Of a stretch of 64,000 nt of DNA, positions 52,183 through 61,509 are shown one piece after another (position 1 is the first letter of the stretch; the number at the start of each line of letters is the position of its first letter). The notes beneath the pieces were generated by a model. It had not been told where the DNA came from, did no database searches, and saw only the letters and a program-made list of their open reading frames with translations. Both the position numbers and the translations under genes were made by a program. The stretch comes from HK1 sp965215295 (GTDB taxonomy: Bacteria; Pseudomonadota; Gammaproteobacteria; HK1): contig OZ244045.1 of assembly GCA_965215295.1 (NCBI GenBank), forward strand, positions 1,488,001 to 1,552,000, written 5' to 3'.

Positions 52183-53379
52183 ATGGCTTCCGGCTGGCCG
52201 CGCATCATCCTCCACGCCGACATGGACGCGTTCTACGCGGCGATCGAACAGCTCGACCGGCCGGAGCTGCGCGGCAAGGCGGTGCTGGTGGGAGGCACGG
52301 GGCCGCGCGGGGTCGTGTCGACCGCGAGCTACGAGGCGCGCCCGTTCGGGGTCGGGAGCGCGATGCCGATGGCTCTCGCGCGGCGGCGCTGCCCGCACGC
52401 GGTCGTGCTGCCGCCCCGCTTCGAGCGCTACCACGCCGTCTCGAGGGTGGTGATGGAAACCCTCGGCGCCTTCTCGCCGCTCGTCGAGCCCCTGAGCCTG
52501 GACGAGGCGTTCGTCGACATGACCGGATGCGAGGCGCTCTTCGGCGGGCCGCGGGAAATGGGCGAGGCGGTGCGCTGCGCGGTCTTCGAGGCCACCGCGC
52601 TCACCGTCTCGGTGGGAGCCTCGGCCACCAAGTACGTCGCGAAGGTCGCGAGCGATCGCCGCAAGCCCGATGGCCTGACGGTGGTCGGACCGGACGAGGT
52701 GGCCGGCTTCCTCCACCCTCTGCCGATCGACCGGCTCTGGGGGGTGGGACCACGCACGCGGTCGCGGCTCAAGGCGCGGGGGCTCGACACCGTCGGCGAC
52801 GTCGCGGCCACTCCGCCCGCCACCCTGGAGCGCTGGCTCGGCAGCCTCGGCGCCCACGTGCATGCACTCGCGCACGGGCGCGACGAGCGCCCGGTGGTTC
52901 CGGAACGCGAGGCGCGGAGCATCGGCTCGGAGAACACGCTCGACTCGGACGTCACGGGCGAGGCCGCGATTCGCCCGTGGCTGCTGCGGGCCGCGGACAC
53001 CGTCGCGCGCCGGCTCCGCGCCGAGGGGCTGGCCGCGCGGGGCGTGCGGGTGAAGCTGCGTACCGCCGACTTCCGGCTGCATACCCGGCAGGCCCTCCTC
53101 GCGGGCGCGACCCACGCCACGCGCCCGATCGTCGAGGCGGCCGAGTCGCTCCTCCATGAATTCGACCTGCGGGCTCCGGTGCGCCTCGTCGGTGTCGCCG
53201 CGTTCGAGCTCCGGGACAGTGGCGACGCCGAGGTCCATCAGCTCGACCTGTTCGACACTCCGCGCCGGGAGCACGACGAACGGCTTGACCGGACCCTCGA
53301 CGTGGTGCACAAACGATTCGGAGAGGGCGCCCTCACCCGGGCCCGGCACCTCGATCCGGACTCCCGGTCCGGGCATTGA
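52183..53379 (+). CDS. dinB: DNA polymerase IV
   Basis: A 398-residue Y-family polymerase for translesion synthesis. Catalytic residues appear in ILHADMDAFYAAIEQ and PLSLDEAFVDMTG; ATKYVAKVASDRRKPDG and a little-finger domain follow. There is a C-terminal motif HQLDLFD, which matches the beta-clamp binding consensus QLxLF. It starts at ATG 52183 within an otherwise catabolic operon, which is an odd place. No LexA box was found upstream. Confidence 0.95.
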   Translation: MASGWPRIILHADMDAFYAAIEQLDRPELRGKAVLVGGTGPRGVVSTASYEARPFGVGSAMPMALARRRCPHAVVLPPRFERYHAVSRVVMETLGAFSPLVEPLSLDEAFVDMTGCEALFGGPREMGEAVRCAVFEATALTVSVGASATKYVAKVASDRRKPDGLTVVGPDEVAGFLHPLPIDRLWGVGPRTRSRLKARGLDTVGDVAATPPATLERWLGSLGAHVHALAHGRDERPVVPEREARSIGSENTLDSDVTGEAAIRPWLLRAADTVARRLRAEGLAARGVRVKLRTADFRLHTRQALLAGATHATRPIVEAAESLLHEFDLRAPVRLVGVAAFELRDSGDAEVHQLDLFDTPRREHDERLDRTLDVVHKRFGEGALTRARHLDPDSRSGH

Positions 53380-53538
53380 GCCATGGGCGCATGAGCGCAG
53401 GTTCGCGGGACATCGGAGTCGAGACCCGCACGGCACGACCGTGCAGCATGCGCTTCATCGAGCCGTCCCCGGGAATGACGCCGCCTCCGGGCCGCTCACG
53501 TGCGCGACGACCGCCGCTCCCTTCACGGAATCGACATC

Positions 53539-54513
53539 ATGTCCGCATGGATCGAAAGCGCAGAGGCGACCGTTCCCGCGCAGGCGGTCGGCTTGCGCGG
53601 GGCGAGGCTCGCGAACGGCGCAACGGCATCGTGGCTGGCCGGGGATCGGCTCTTCCTGCAACACGGTCCGATCAACCTGGTCGTGCGCGCCGGCGGCCCC
53701 GCTCACGCGGTCGGGGACGCATACCGGGCGCTGATCGGAGTGTTTCCCGACTGGCTCGGCGAGCTGGCGGGCGAGCTCCCGCGCCTGCGCAGCTCCGAGT
53801 CCCCGCAACGCGCAATGCCGGCCGGAACCATTGCCCGCCGCATGGTCGCCGCGGTACGGGCCTGCACGGGCGGGTTCGTCACGCCGATGGCCGCGGTCGC
53901 CGGCGCGGTCGCCGACGAGGCCGTGACGGTGCTCGCGGCGCGGCCCGGCGTCGAGCACGCGTACGTGAACAACGGCGGCGACATCGCCCTGCACCTCGGG
54001 CCCGGGACACGCCTGTCGGTGGGCGTGGTGCCGTCGCTGCGCGAGGCGATCCCCTGCGCGCGCATCGAGGTGGCGTCCGGCTCCGCCGTGCGCGGCGTGG
54101 CGACCAGCGGGTGGCAGGGCCGATCGCACTCGCTCGGGATTGCGGATGCGGTCACGGTGCTCGCGCGAACCGCCGCGATGGCCGACACCGCCGCGACCCT
54201 CATCGCGAACGCGGTCGATGTCGATCATCCCGGCATTCGTCGCGAGCCGGCCCGCGCGCTGGACGAGGACAGCGACCTCGGCGACCGACCGGTCACGGTG
54301 GCGGTGCCCGCGCTGGACGCGGAGACGGTCGACGCCGCCCTCGACGCCGGGACTCGCTTGGCGAGGGCGATGCGGTCCCGAGGCGTCATCGAAGGCGCGG
54401 CCCTCACCGCGCAGGGGCGCTGGCGCGTGCTCGAAGACCCGGGCGCCGCCTGCCTGGACCACGACGGCCGGCACACGAACGGTTCGAGCGCCGGCCCCTG
54501 GATGGGCGCATGA
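53539..54513 (+). CDS. UPF0280 family (ApbE-like) protein
   Basis: A 324-residue protein with LANGATASWLAGDRLFLQHGPINLVVRA and VTPMAAVAGAVADEAVTVLAARPGVEHAYVNNGGDIALHLGPG, the UPF0280 signature; the fold resembles FMN transferase ApbE. Homologues commonly lie beside 6-hydroxynicotinate reductase-like genes, suggesting a role in its maturation or in flavin attachment, but this is inference. ATG 53539 gives the family N-terminus. Its stop overlaps the first ATG of the hyuA echo repeat. Confidence 0.85.
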   Translation: MSAWIESAEATVPAQAVGLRGARLANGATASWLAGDRLFLQHGPINLVVRAGGPAHAVGDAYRALIGVFPDWLGELAGELPRLRSSESPQRAMPAGTIARRMVAAVRACTGGFVTPMAAVAGAVADEAVTVLAARPGVEHAYVNNGGDIALHLGPGTRLSVGVVPSLREAIPCARIEVASGSAVRGVATSGWQGRSHSLGIADAVTVLARTAAMADTAATLIANAVDVDHPGIRREPARALDEDSDLGDRPVTVAVPALDAETVDAALDAGTRLARAMRSRGVIEGAALTAQGRWRVLEDPGAACLDHDGRHTNGSSAGPWMGA

Positions 54514-54740
54514 CCACCGGCCTCGACAAACGTGCGACCCACTTGGTCCACGACCCGCGTTGCCGGCCCCGTGATGCGCATCGGGACTTGGGCCAATCCG
54601 GTCGTGACCGCCGACACCCGGATGAGCACATGACCTCCGACCTCGCCAAACGCGCGGCCCACTTGGCCCACGACCCGCCTTGCCGGCCTCGTGATGCGCA
54701 TCGGGACTTGGGCCACTCCGGTCGTGACCGAGGTCCGGAC
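54510..54740. repeat. Two tandem units preceding and in frame with hyuA
   Basis: Units start at ATG 54510 and ATG 54630 (120 bp, then 111 bp to the hyuA ATG at 54741). They encode MTTGLDKRATHLVHDPRCRP... and MTSDLAKRAAHLAHDPPCRP..., both in frame with hyuA without stops. Translation from 54510, which overlaps the UPF0280 stop (ATGA), would add a 77-residue repeat leader to HyuA. Confidence 0.9.
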
Positions 54741-56834
54741 ATGAGCCACCGTCTCGCGGGAGTGGACGTCGGCGGTACGTTCACCGACCTCCTCTACCTG
54801 GATCAGGCGACGGGTGCCGTGCACCTCGCCAAGGTCCCGACCACCACCGACAACCAGGCGTTCGGGGTGCTGGAGGCGCTGGAGCGGGCCGGAGTCGAGC
54901 TCGCGTCGCTGGACCTGCTCGTGCACGGCACCACGACCACGACCAACGCGCTACTGGAACGCAAGCTCGCGACGACCGGCCTGATCACCACCCGCGGGTT
55001 CCGGGACGTGCTGGAGCTCGGGCGCCGCACCCGGCCGAAGCCCTACGGGCTCACCGGATGGTTCGAGCCGCTCATTCCCCGAGAGCTGCGCCTGGAGGTG
55101 CCCGAGCGCATGGACGCGGACGGCCGGGCAGTGGTTCCGCTCAACGAGGACGCGGTGGCCGCGGCGGCCCGGGCACTGCTCGCGCGCGGATGCGAATCGG
55201 TGGTGATCCACTTCCTCCACGCCTACCGCAACCCGGAGCACGAGCGCCGGGCGAAGCGGATCGTGGCCGCGCTCTGGCCCAACGAGTACGTCACCGCCGG
55301 CCACGAGATCCTCTCCGAGTACCGCGAGTACGAGCGCGGCACCGCCGCCGCGGTCAACGCCTGCGTGCAGCCGATCCTCGCGCGGTACATCTCGCGCCTC
55401 GTCGACGAGCTCGCGTCCCGCTCGTATCGGCGCGACGTGCTGGTCATGCGCGGCAACGGCGGCACCGTGTCCGCGCGCGTGGCGTCGAACACCGCCGTGA
55501 ACACGGTCATGTCCGGCCCGGCCTCGGGGGTGATGGCCGCCGCGTACACCGCCGCCGCGGCCGGGTTCGAGAACGTGATCACCTACGACATGGGGGGCAC
55601 GAGCTGCGACGCCGGGCTCATCCGGGGCGGGGTGCCGGCGGTGAGCTCGGAGCTCGAAGTGGAGTACGCGGTGCCCATCCACGTCCCGATGGTGGACGTG
55701 CACACCATCGGCGCCGGCGGAGGCTCCATCGCCTTCGTCAACGAAGCGGGGCTCCTGCAAGTCGGGCCGGAGAGCGCCGGCGCATCGCCCGGTCCGATCT
55801 GCTTCGGGCGCGGCGGTGATCGCGTCACCATCACCGACGCCAACCTGCTGCTCGGGCGGCTGAATCCGCGGGCGCTGCTGTCGGTGGCGAATCCGGTGCC
55901 GCTCGAAGCGGTCGCGGCGCGATTCGAGGAACAGCTCGGCGCCGCGCTCGGACTCGACGCGGAAGGAGCCGCGGCGGCGGTGCTGCGCATCGCCAATGAC
56001 CGCATGGCGGGGGCGCTGCGCATGGTGTCGCTGGCGCGCGGCCACGACCCGCGCGACTTCGCGCTGTTCGCGTTCGGCGGCGCGGGGCCGCTGCACGCCG
56101 CGGAGCTTGCCCGCGAGCTCGGGATCCCCAGGGTGATCGTCCCGGCTCGCCCCGGGATCACGAACGCGCTGGGGTGCATGGTCGCGGACCTGCGCCACGA
56201 CTACGTGCGCACCATCAATACGCCGCTCTCTTCGCTGGACGCCCGGATCGTTCACGAGGCTCTCGCCGAGCAGACCCGGCAGGGACGCGCGATGCTCGCC
56301 CGCGAACGGGTCCGTTTCGATTCGGTGCAGGTCCTCCACGCCGCGGACATGCAGTTCCAGGGGCAGAGCCATATTCTCGGCGTGCCGCTCGACACCGCCA
56401 CTCCGGCCATCGACGAGCTGCAGCGGCTCTTCGAGCGCGCCTACTGGAAGCGCTTCGAGGTCGAGCTTCCGGAGATCCGCGCGGTCCTCGTGAACCTGCA
56501 TACGGCGGTGCTCGGACGGCGCCCCGGCATCGCGCTCGCGGCCCTCGCCGGCGGACGCGGCGAACGGGAGGCCGGACGGCCAGCGGGCGGGATACCCGCG
56601 GGTCCGACCAGCGGAGACGACGCGGGCCGGGAGGCCACGGAACGACGCAACGTCCGGTTCCCGGACGGACACCGCGAGACACCGATCCTCCGGCGCGAAA
56701 CCCTCGGCCCGGGCAGCACCCTGGAAGGGCCGGCGATCATCGAGCAGCTCGATACGACGACCGTCCTGCCGCCCGGCTTTCGCGCCGCCGCCGATGACGC
56801 CGGCAACCTGATCGTCGACGTCCCGGCCGCGTGA
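54741..56834 (+). CDS. hyuA: Hydantoinase/oxoprolinase subunit A
   Basis: A 697-residue ATP-dependent lactam/hydantoin hydrolase subunit. It opens with the phosphate-binding AGVDVGGTFTDLLYLD, then HGTTTTTNALLERK, TYDMGGTSCDAGLI, GPGPICFGRGG-like SPGPICFGRGG, and FGGAGPLHAAELARELG. HyuA and HyuB together open cyclic amides using ATP. In a nicotinate-type pathway the product of the reductase, a six-membered lactam, would be a logical substrate. ATG 54741 is the family start; the alternative at 54510 adds repeat sequence. Confidence 0.92.
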   Translation: MSHRLAGVDVGGTFTDLLYLDQATGAVHLAKVPTTTDNQAFGVLEALERAGVELASLDLLVHGTTTTTNALLERKLATTGLITTRGFRDVLELGRRTRPKPYGLTGWFEPLIPRELRLEVPERMDADGRAVVPLNEDAVAAAARALLARGCESVVIHFLHAYRNPEHERRAKRIVAALWPNEYVTAGHEILSEYREYERGTAAAVNACVQPILARYISRLVDELASRSYRRDVLVMRGNGGTVSARVASNTAVNTVMSGPASGVMAAAYTAAAAGFENVITYDMGGTSCDAGLIRGGVPAVSSELEVEYAVPIHVPMVDVHTIGAGGGSIAFVNEAGLLQVGPESAGASPGPICFGRGGDRVTITDANLLLGRLNPRALLSVANPVPLEAVAARFEEQLGAALGLDAEGAAAAVLRIANDRMAGALRMVSLARGHDPRDFALFAFGGAGPLHAAELARELGIPRVIVPARPGITNALGCMVADLRHDYVRTINTPLSSLDARIVHEALAEQTRQGRAMLARERVRFDSVQVLHAADMQFQGQSHILGVPLDTATPAIDELQRLFERAYWKRFEVELPEIRAVLVNLHTAVLGRRPGIALAALAGGRGEREAGRPAGGIPAGPTSGDDAGREATERRNVRFPDGHRETPILRRETLGPGSTLEGPAIIEQLDTTTVLPPGFRAAADDAGNLIVDVPAA

Positions 56835-56859
56835 GCCACCTCCCTCCGGAGCCCCGTCC

Positions 56860-58635
56860 ATGAGCCATGCCGCCGCGTCCCCCACCGCCACCGACCGCCT
56901 CGATCCGATCACCCTCGCGGTGATCGGGAACGGCCTCCAGCAGGTGTGCAACGAGATGGACCTGGCCTTCGTGCGCGCCGCGTTCAGTCCGGTGATCTCC
57001 GAGGCGCTGGACCGCTCCGACGGCATCTACCACGCCACCACCGGGAAGCTGATCGCGCAGGGGGAGCTGGGGCTGCCGGTCTTCGTCGGCACCATGCAGT
57101 TCGGCACGCAGGCGGTGATCGAGCGCGCCCGCGACCTCGCGCCGGGCGACGTCTACATCGTCAACGACCCCTACCTCGGCGGCACCCACCTGATGGACGT
57201 GCGGTTCGTCAAGCCCTGCTTCTACCGGGGCGAGCTGTTCGCTTGGCTCGCCAACACCGGCCACTGGCCGGACACCGGCGGCATGGTGCCCGGCGGCTTC
57301 TCCGCCAACGCCACCGAGGTGGAGCAGGAGGGGCTGCGCCTCCCGCCGGTCAAGCTCTTCAAGCGCGGCGTGATGGACGAGGAGATCCTCTCCATCATCC
57401 TGTCCAACATCCGCATCGCGGACCAGCGCATCGGCGACATCGAGGCGCAGGCCGCCGCGCTGGCCGTCGGCGAGCGCCGCCTCACCGCGCTCATCGACCG
57501 CTACGGCCGCGACACCGTCCAGGCCGGCATCGAGGAGCTCGAAACGCGCGCGGAGCAGCAGATGCGCGCACGCATCGCGACCATCCCCGACGGCCGCTAC
57601 CACGGGCGGGCCTGGGTCGACTCCGACGGCGTGGTGGACGAGCCCCTGACCATCGACATGCGGATCGAGAAGACCGGCACGGACCTCTTCTTCGACCTGT
57701 CTGGGTCCAGCCCGCCCTGTGCGGGACCGATGAACAGCGTGATCGCCACCACCCGCTCATCCATCTATCTGGCGATGAAGCACATCTTCCCCGAGGTGCC
57801 GATCAACGCGGGCACGTTCGCGCCGCTGCACATCACCGATCCGGAGGGCACCTTCCTCTACGCGCGCTACCCGCGTCCGGTCTCCGGCTGCGCGGCGGAG
57901 GTGAGCCAGCGGATCGCCGAGGCGGTGTTCAACGCGCTCACCCCCGCCATCCCGGAGCGGCTCTTCGGCGCGCCGGCCGGGACCAGCGGCAACTTCGCCC
58001 TCGGTGGTCACGACCCGGCGCGCGATCGGGCCTACGTGATGTACGTGCTCACCGGCGGCGGCTACGGCGGCTCTCCGGCCGGCGACGGCATCTCGAACGG
58101 GTGCTCCACCATCGGCATCTCGAAGTCGACCCCCGTCGAGGTTCTCGAGCAGCTCTACCCGGTGCTGTTCGAGGAGTACGCGCTGCACGAAGGATCGGGC
58201 GGCGCCGGCGAGCATCGCGGCGGCTTCGGGCTGCGCTACCGGGTACGGCTGCGCCGCGGCACGGCCAGGGCCTCGTTCGTGATGGACCATGGCCGCACCG
58301 GCCCCCTCGGCGCACTCGGCGGCGAGGACGGCGGGGTCAACGTCGTCACCGTCACCCGCGACGGCGCCCCGTACCACCCGCCGCATCGGTCGAAGGACCA
58401 GGGGATCGTGTTGCAGGCGGGAGACACGGTGGAAGTGCGCACCCCGGGCGGCGGCGGATACGGCCCCGTCGCCGGGCGGCCGCCGGAGCTGGTCGCGAAG
58501 GACGTGCGCCGCGGGTACTACACGCCGGGGCAGGCGCGCGAGCGGTTTCTCGTGTGCCTGTCGCCGGAGACCGGCGAGGTCGATCCCGCCGCCACCGCCG
58601 ATCTGCGAGGCATCACGGGGAACGATCGTTCCTGA
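56860..58635 (+). CDS. hyuB: Hydantoinase/oxoprolinase subunit B
   Basis: A 591-residue partner of HyuA. Family features include LDPITLAVIGNGLQQVCNEMDLAFVRAAFSP, GDVYIVNDPYLGGTHLMD, DLSGSSPPCAGPMNSV and the C-terminal GSGGAGEHRGGFGLRYRVRLR and VRTPGGGGYGP. It lies 25 bp after hyuA. Together they make an N-methylhydantoinase/oxoprolinase-like ATP-dependent hydrolase. Confidence 0.94.
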   Translation: MSHAAASPTATDRLDPITLAVIGNGLQQVCNEMDLAFVRAAFSPVISEALDRSDGIYHATTGKLIAQGELGLPVFVGTMQFGTQAVIERARDLAPGDVYIVNDPYLGGTHLMDVRFVKPCFYRGELFAWLANTGHWPDTGGMVPGGFSANATEVEQEGLRLPPVKLFKRGVMDEEILSIILSNIRIADQRIGDIEAQAAALAVGERRLTALIDRYGRDTVQAGIEELETRAEQQMRARIATIPDGRYHGRAWVDSDGVVDEPLTIDMRIEKTGTDLFFDLSGSSPPCAGPMNSVIATTRSSIYLAMKHIFPEVPINAGTFAPLHITDPEGTFLYARYPRPVSGCAAEVSQRIAEAVFNALTPAIPERLFGAPAGTSGNFALGGHDPARDRAYVMYVLTGGGYGGSPAGDGISNGCSTIGISKSTPVEVLEQLYPVLFEEYALHEGSGGAGEHRGGFGLRYRVRLRRGTARASFVMDHGRTGPLGALGGEDGGVNVVTVTRDGAPYHPPHRSKDQGIVLQAGDTVEVRTPGGGGYGPVAGRPPELVAKDVRRGYYTPGQARERFLVCLSPETGEVDPAATADLRGITGNDRS

Positions 58636-58665
58636 CGCTGGTATCCTCTCCGGTGGCTGGGTTCC

Positions 58666-58765
58666 GGACTCTGGAGGCCAAATTCAGGATTCAGGACTCC
58701 AGATGCCGGACTCTGGATTCCGGACTCCGGACTCCAGATGCCGGATGCCGGATGCCACCGCCGGC
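58666..58765. repeat. Short-period repeat between hyuB and pncA
   Basis: Imperfect repeats of GGACTCCAGATGCCGGACTC and GGATTC/GGACTC units, about 13-30 bp long, fill roughly 100 bp after the hyuB stop. The tail consists of three GGATGCC-like copies. No coding role is evident. Confidence 0.75.
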
Positions 58766-58831
58766 CGTCCGCACGAGCGGGGTCGCTGCCGGGGCTGCGG
58801 CGCCGGTGAATGTCCGAAGGAGGATGGACCC

Positions 58832-59452
58832 ATGACCCTTGAAGATGCCGCGCTGGTAGTGGTCGACGTCCAGAACGACTTCTGTCCGGGGGGCGCGCTC
58901 GAAGTGCCGGACGGCGATGCGGTGGTGACGGTGATCAACGCGATCGCGCCCCGCTTCCCCGCCCTCGTCCTGACCCAGGACTGGCATCCGCCCGGCCACC
59001 TCTCGTTCGCTTCGAGCCACGAGGGGAAGGCGCCGTTCGAGACCACCGCCCTCCCCTACGGCGAGCAGGTGCTCTGGCCCGACCACTGCGTGCAGGGCAC
59101 CCACGGGGCGGCGTTTCACCGGGACCTTGATACCGACGGCGCGGATCTGGTGCTGCGCAAGGGCTTCCGGCGCGCCATCGATTCCTACTCCGCGTTCTAC
59201 GAGAACGACCGCAGCACCCCCACCGGCCTCGCCGGGTACCTGCGAAGCCGGGGCATCTCGCGCCTGCTCTTCGCCGGTCTGGCGACCGACTTCTGCGTGG
59301 CGTGGTCGGCAATCGACGGCGCCCGGGAGGGCTTCGAGGTCGCGGTCATCGAGGACGCCTGCCGGGGGATCGATCTGGACGGGTCGCTGGACGCCGCTTG
59401 GGAGCAGATGGCGGGAGCGAACGTGGCGCGGATATCCGCGGCAGCGCTCTGA
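58832..59452 (+). CDS. pncA: Nicotinamidase-like cysteine hydrolase
   Basis: A 206-residue isochorismatase-fold hydrolase. PncA landmarks are ALVVVDVQNDFCPGGAL with the catalytic Asp, LTQDWHPPGHLSFAS with metal ligands, the Lys in LRKGFRRAIDSYSAFYEND and the nucleophile Cys in FAGLATDFCVAWSA. It deamidates nicotinamide to nicotinate. At the end of the cluster it would feed the putative nicotinate route, though PncA also serves NAD recycling. The ATG at 58832 has AGGAGG upstream. Confidence 0.92.
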   Translation: MTLEDAALVVVDVQNDFCPGGALEVPDGDAVVTVINAIAPRFPALVLTQDWHPPGHLSFASSHEGKAPFETTALPYGEQVLWPDHCVQGTHGAAFHRDLDTDGADLVLRKGFRRAIDSYSAFYENDRSTPTGLAGYLRSRGISRLLFAGLATDFCVAWSAIDGAREGFEVAVIEDACRGIDLDGSLDAAWEQMAGANVARISAAAL

Positions 59453-59532
59453 ACCGAGGCTCCATCGAGACGGTTCAGCGATCAGGGCAAGAGTTCTCCG
59501 GCTGAGTATCGCAGCTTGCTGAAGAGGCTCGA

Positions 59533-60126
59533 TTGAAGATGTCGACTTCGTTGAAGTCCGCGCTGTGCGCGGGCGTGGCGACTTTCGTCATGTCATGGGG
59601 CCAACCTCAGGCTTGGGCCGCCAGCAACGCGTGGGCCGAGGTGAGTGACGTGGCCCAGTATGTACCGCTTGTCTGGGGAGGGGTGGTGATTTTTCATGGC
59701 GGTGACTATGAGGGCGCCCTTCAGATGACCACCGCCGGGGCTTTGACGTTGGGATCGTCGGAGTTGCTCAAGAGGAAAATCGACAAGAAACGCCCCAATT
59801 TCAAACCGGGAGACAACAAGAACTCATTCCCGTCCGGTCATGTCGCCAAGGCGTGGTTCGCGACGGCGCACGTACAAAGGCGATACGGGTGTTACGAGTT
59901 CGAGTGGAACTGCTGGCGCGGGGCGATGATTCCCTACACCGCAGCGGTTGTCACGGCAGTCGGCCGTCTCCAGGCCGACCGGCATCATTTGGAAGATGTG
60001 GTTGCAAGTGCCGTGATCGCCGAAGCCTTTGTCTGGCTGACGACGGACAAACACGATGGGGAGATGCTGATTACGCCGGCTTTCGACGATGGATTGGGCA
60101 TCGCGCTCTTCATCCCATTCTGGTAG
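59533..60126 (+). CDS. PAP2-family lipid phosphatase-like protein
   Basis: A phosphatase of about 196 residues with a signal peptide or first helix (LKSALCAGVATFVMSWGQPQAWA). The three PAP2 motifs are present: KRKIDKKRP, PSGH (FPSGHVAKAW) and GRLQADRHHLEDVV. Substrates may be lipid phosphates such as undecaprenyl pyrophosphate. The start may be TTG 59533 or ATG 59539. Its GC content is lower than its neighbours. Confidence 0.86.
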   Translation: MKMSTSLKSALCAGVATFVMSWGQPQAWAASNAWAEVSDVAQYVPLVWGGVVIFHGGDYEGALQMTTAGALTLGSSELLKRKIDKKRPNFKPGDNKNSFPSGHVAKAWFATAHVQRRYGCYEFEWNCWRGAMIPYTAAVVTAVGRLQADRHHLEDVVASAVIAEAFVWLTTDKHDGEMLITPAFDDGLGIALFIPFW

Positions 60127-60238
60127 TCCGTCGGTCCCGATCCTGCAAACGCAAGAACTTCGCACCGATCCTGGACCGCCCTCGGCCCCGGAGACTTGCC
60201 GGCGGCTCCGAGCACTCCGGGTGCCATATACCCGCGCC

Positions 60239-61364
60239 ATGGCGATGAACGATCACCTGGGTCCTTTTCGAGTCGGCCCCGGCGGTTTGCCGCCGTACTT
60301 GGCCGGACGGGAGTCCGAGCGGGTCACCTGCCGGGCGTTCATGGGCGAGCTGCAGAATGGGCGCCCGCCGCCGCGAGAGATCGTGTTCTACGGACCGCGT
60401 GGCAACGGCAAGACGGCGCTGCTGGTCTGGCTTCAGAAGGAAGCCGCTTCGTACCCCGAAGTGGACGTCATCCGCCTCACGCCCGCGGCGGTCCGCACCG
60501 AAACGAAGCTTGTCGAACACCTGCTTTCGCCATCTTGGTGGCAACCACTCGCACCGGAAACGATCTCCGTCCATGGAATCACCTGGTGCCCGGACGAGGG
60601 CCATCCGCCGCCACTGGACGAGGCGCTTGCCACACGTGCGGAGAAGAAGCCGCTGGTGCTGGTGCTCGACGAAGCGCACACGCTGGATGAGGAGGTGGGG
60701 GGCGCATTGCTGAACGCCAGCCAGCAAGCAGGAAGAGCGCTGCCTTTCCTGCTGGTCCTCGCGGGCACGCCGGATCTTCAGTCCCATCCGGGCACGATGA
60801 ACGCCACGTTCTGGAACCGGGCCGAGCGGTATCCCGTCGGCCGTCTGGCCCCCCCGGCGGCCGCGGCGGCGCTCCGCAAACCGCTTCAGAGCGAGAACAT
60901 CGACATCGACGAGGACGCGGTGGCGCACATGACCCGCGACAGTCATGGCTACCCGTACTTCGTGCAGTTGTGGGGCGAGACGGTGTGGAGACAGGCATGC
61001 ATGGCGGCGACGGAAGCGCGGCGGCGCATCGCCCGGGCGAACGTGGACGCTGCCCAGGCCACCTTCGATCGACAAAGGAATGGCTACTACTTTGGAGCGC
61101 TACGACGAGTTGATGGAACGGGATCTGCTCCCGGTGGCGCGAGCGGTGGCGGATGCCTTCGTGGAGCGGAGTCTGCTGGACGACGTGCAACTGAAGGCGG
61201 CGACCCGGCAGGGATTGGGGGAAGCGTGCAGCCCGGACCAGGTTGCGACGGCGAGGACGGCGTTGCGTCATCTGGGCTACGTCTGGCGATCCGCGACGGA
61301 GCCGACGTGGGAGGCGGGGATCCCCAGCATCAAGGATTACGTGCAGGAACATGTCCCTGTCTGA
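60239..61364 (+). pseudogene. AAA ATPase with a 1-bp frameshift
   Basis: The 5' part (60239 to about 61095) encodes an ATPase with Walker A YGPRGNGKTALL and Walker B LVLVLDEAHTLDEE. A well-formed C-terminal region continues in another frame (LERYDELMERDLLPVARAVADAFVERSLL to YVQEHVPV, stop at 61364). Removing one T from the TTT near 61090 would restore NGYYLERYDELME. Without it the protein stops at 61402 after out-of-frame residues. Either a real mutation or a sequencing error in the homopolymer. The ATPase has no assigned function. Confidence 0.7.
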
Positions 61365-61509
61365 CCCGGATCTCACGGTGTGCCGCACACGGTCACGCCT
61401 GATGCCGAAGAAGCTCCGGGAGCTGAGGAAATCCGCTTCCGGAACAACCCGATCAAATACCGTGGGGGGCCAACGAGAGAAAGAGAAAGACAACAGCGGG
61501 AACGATCGT

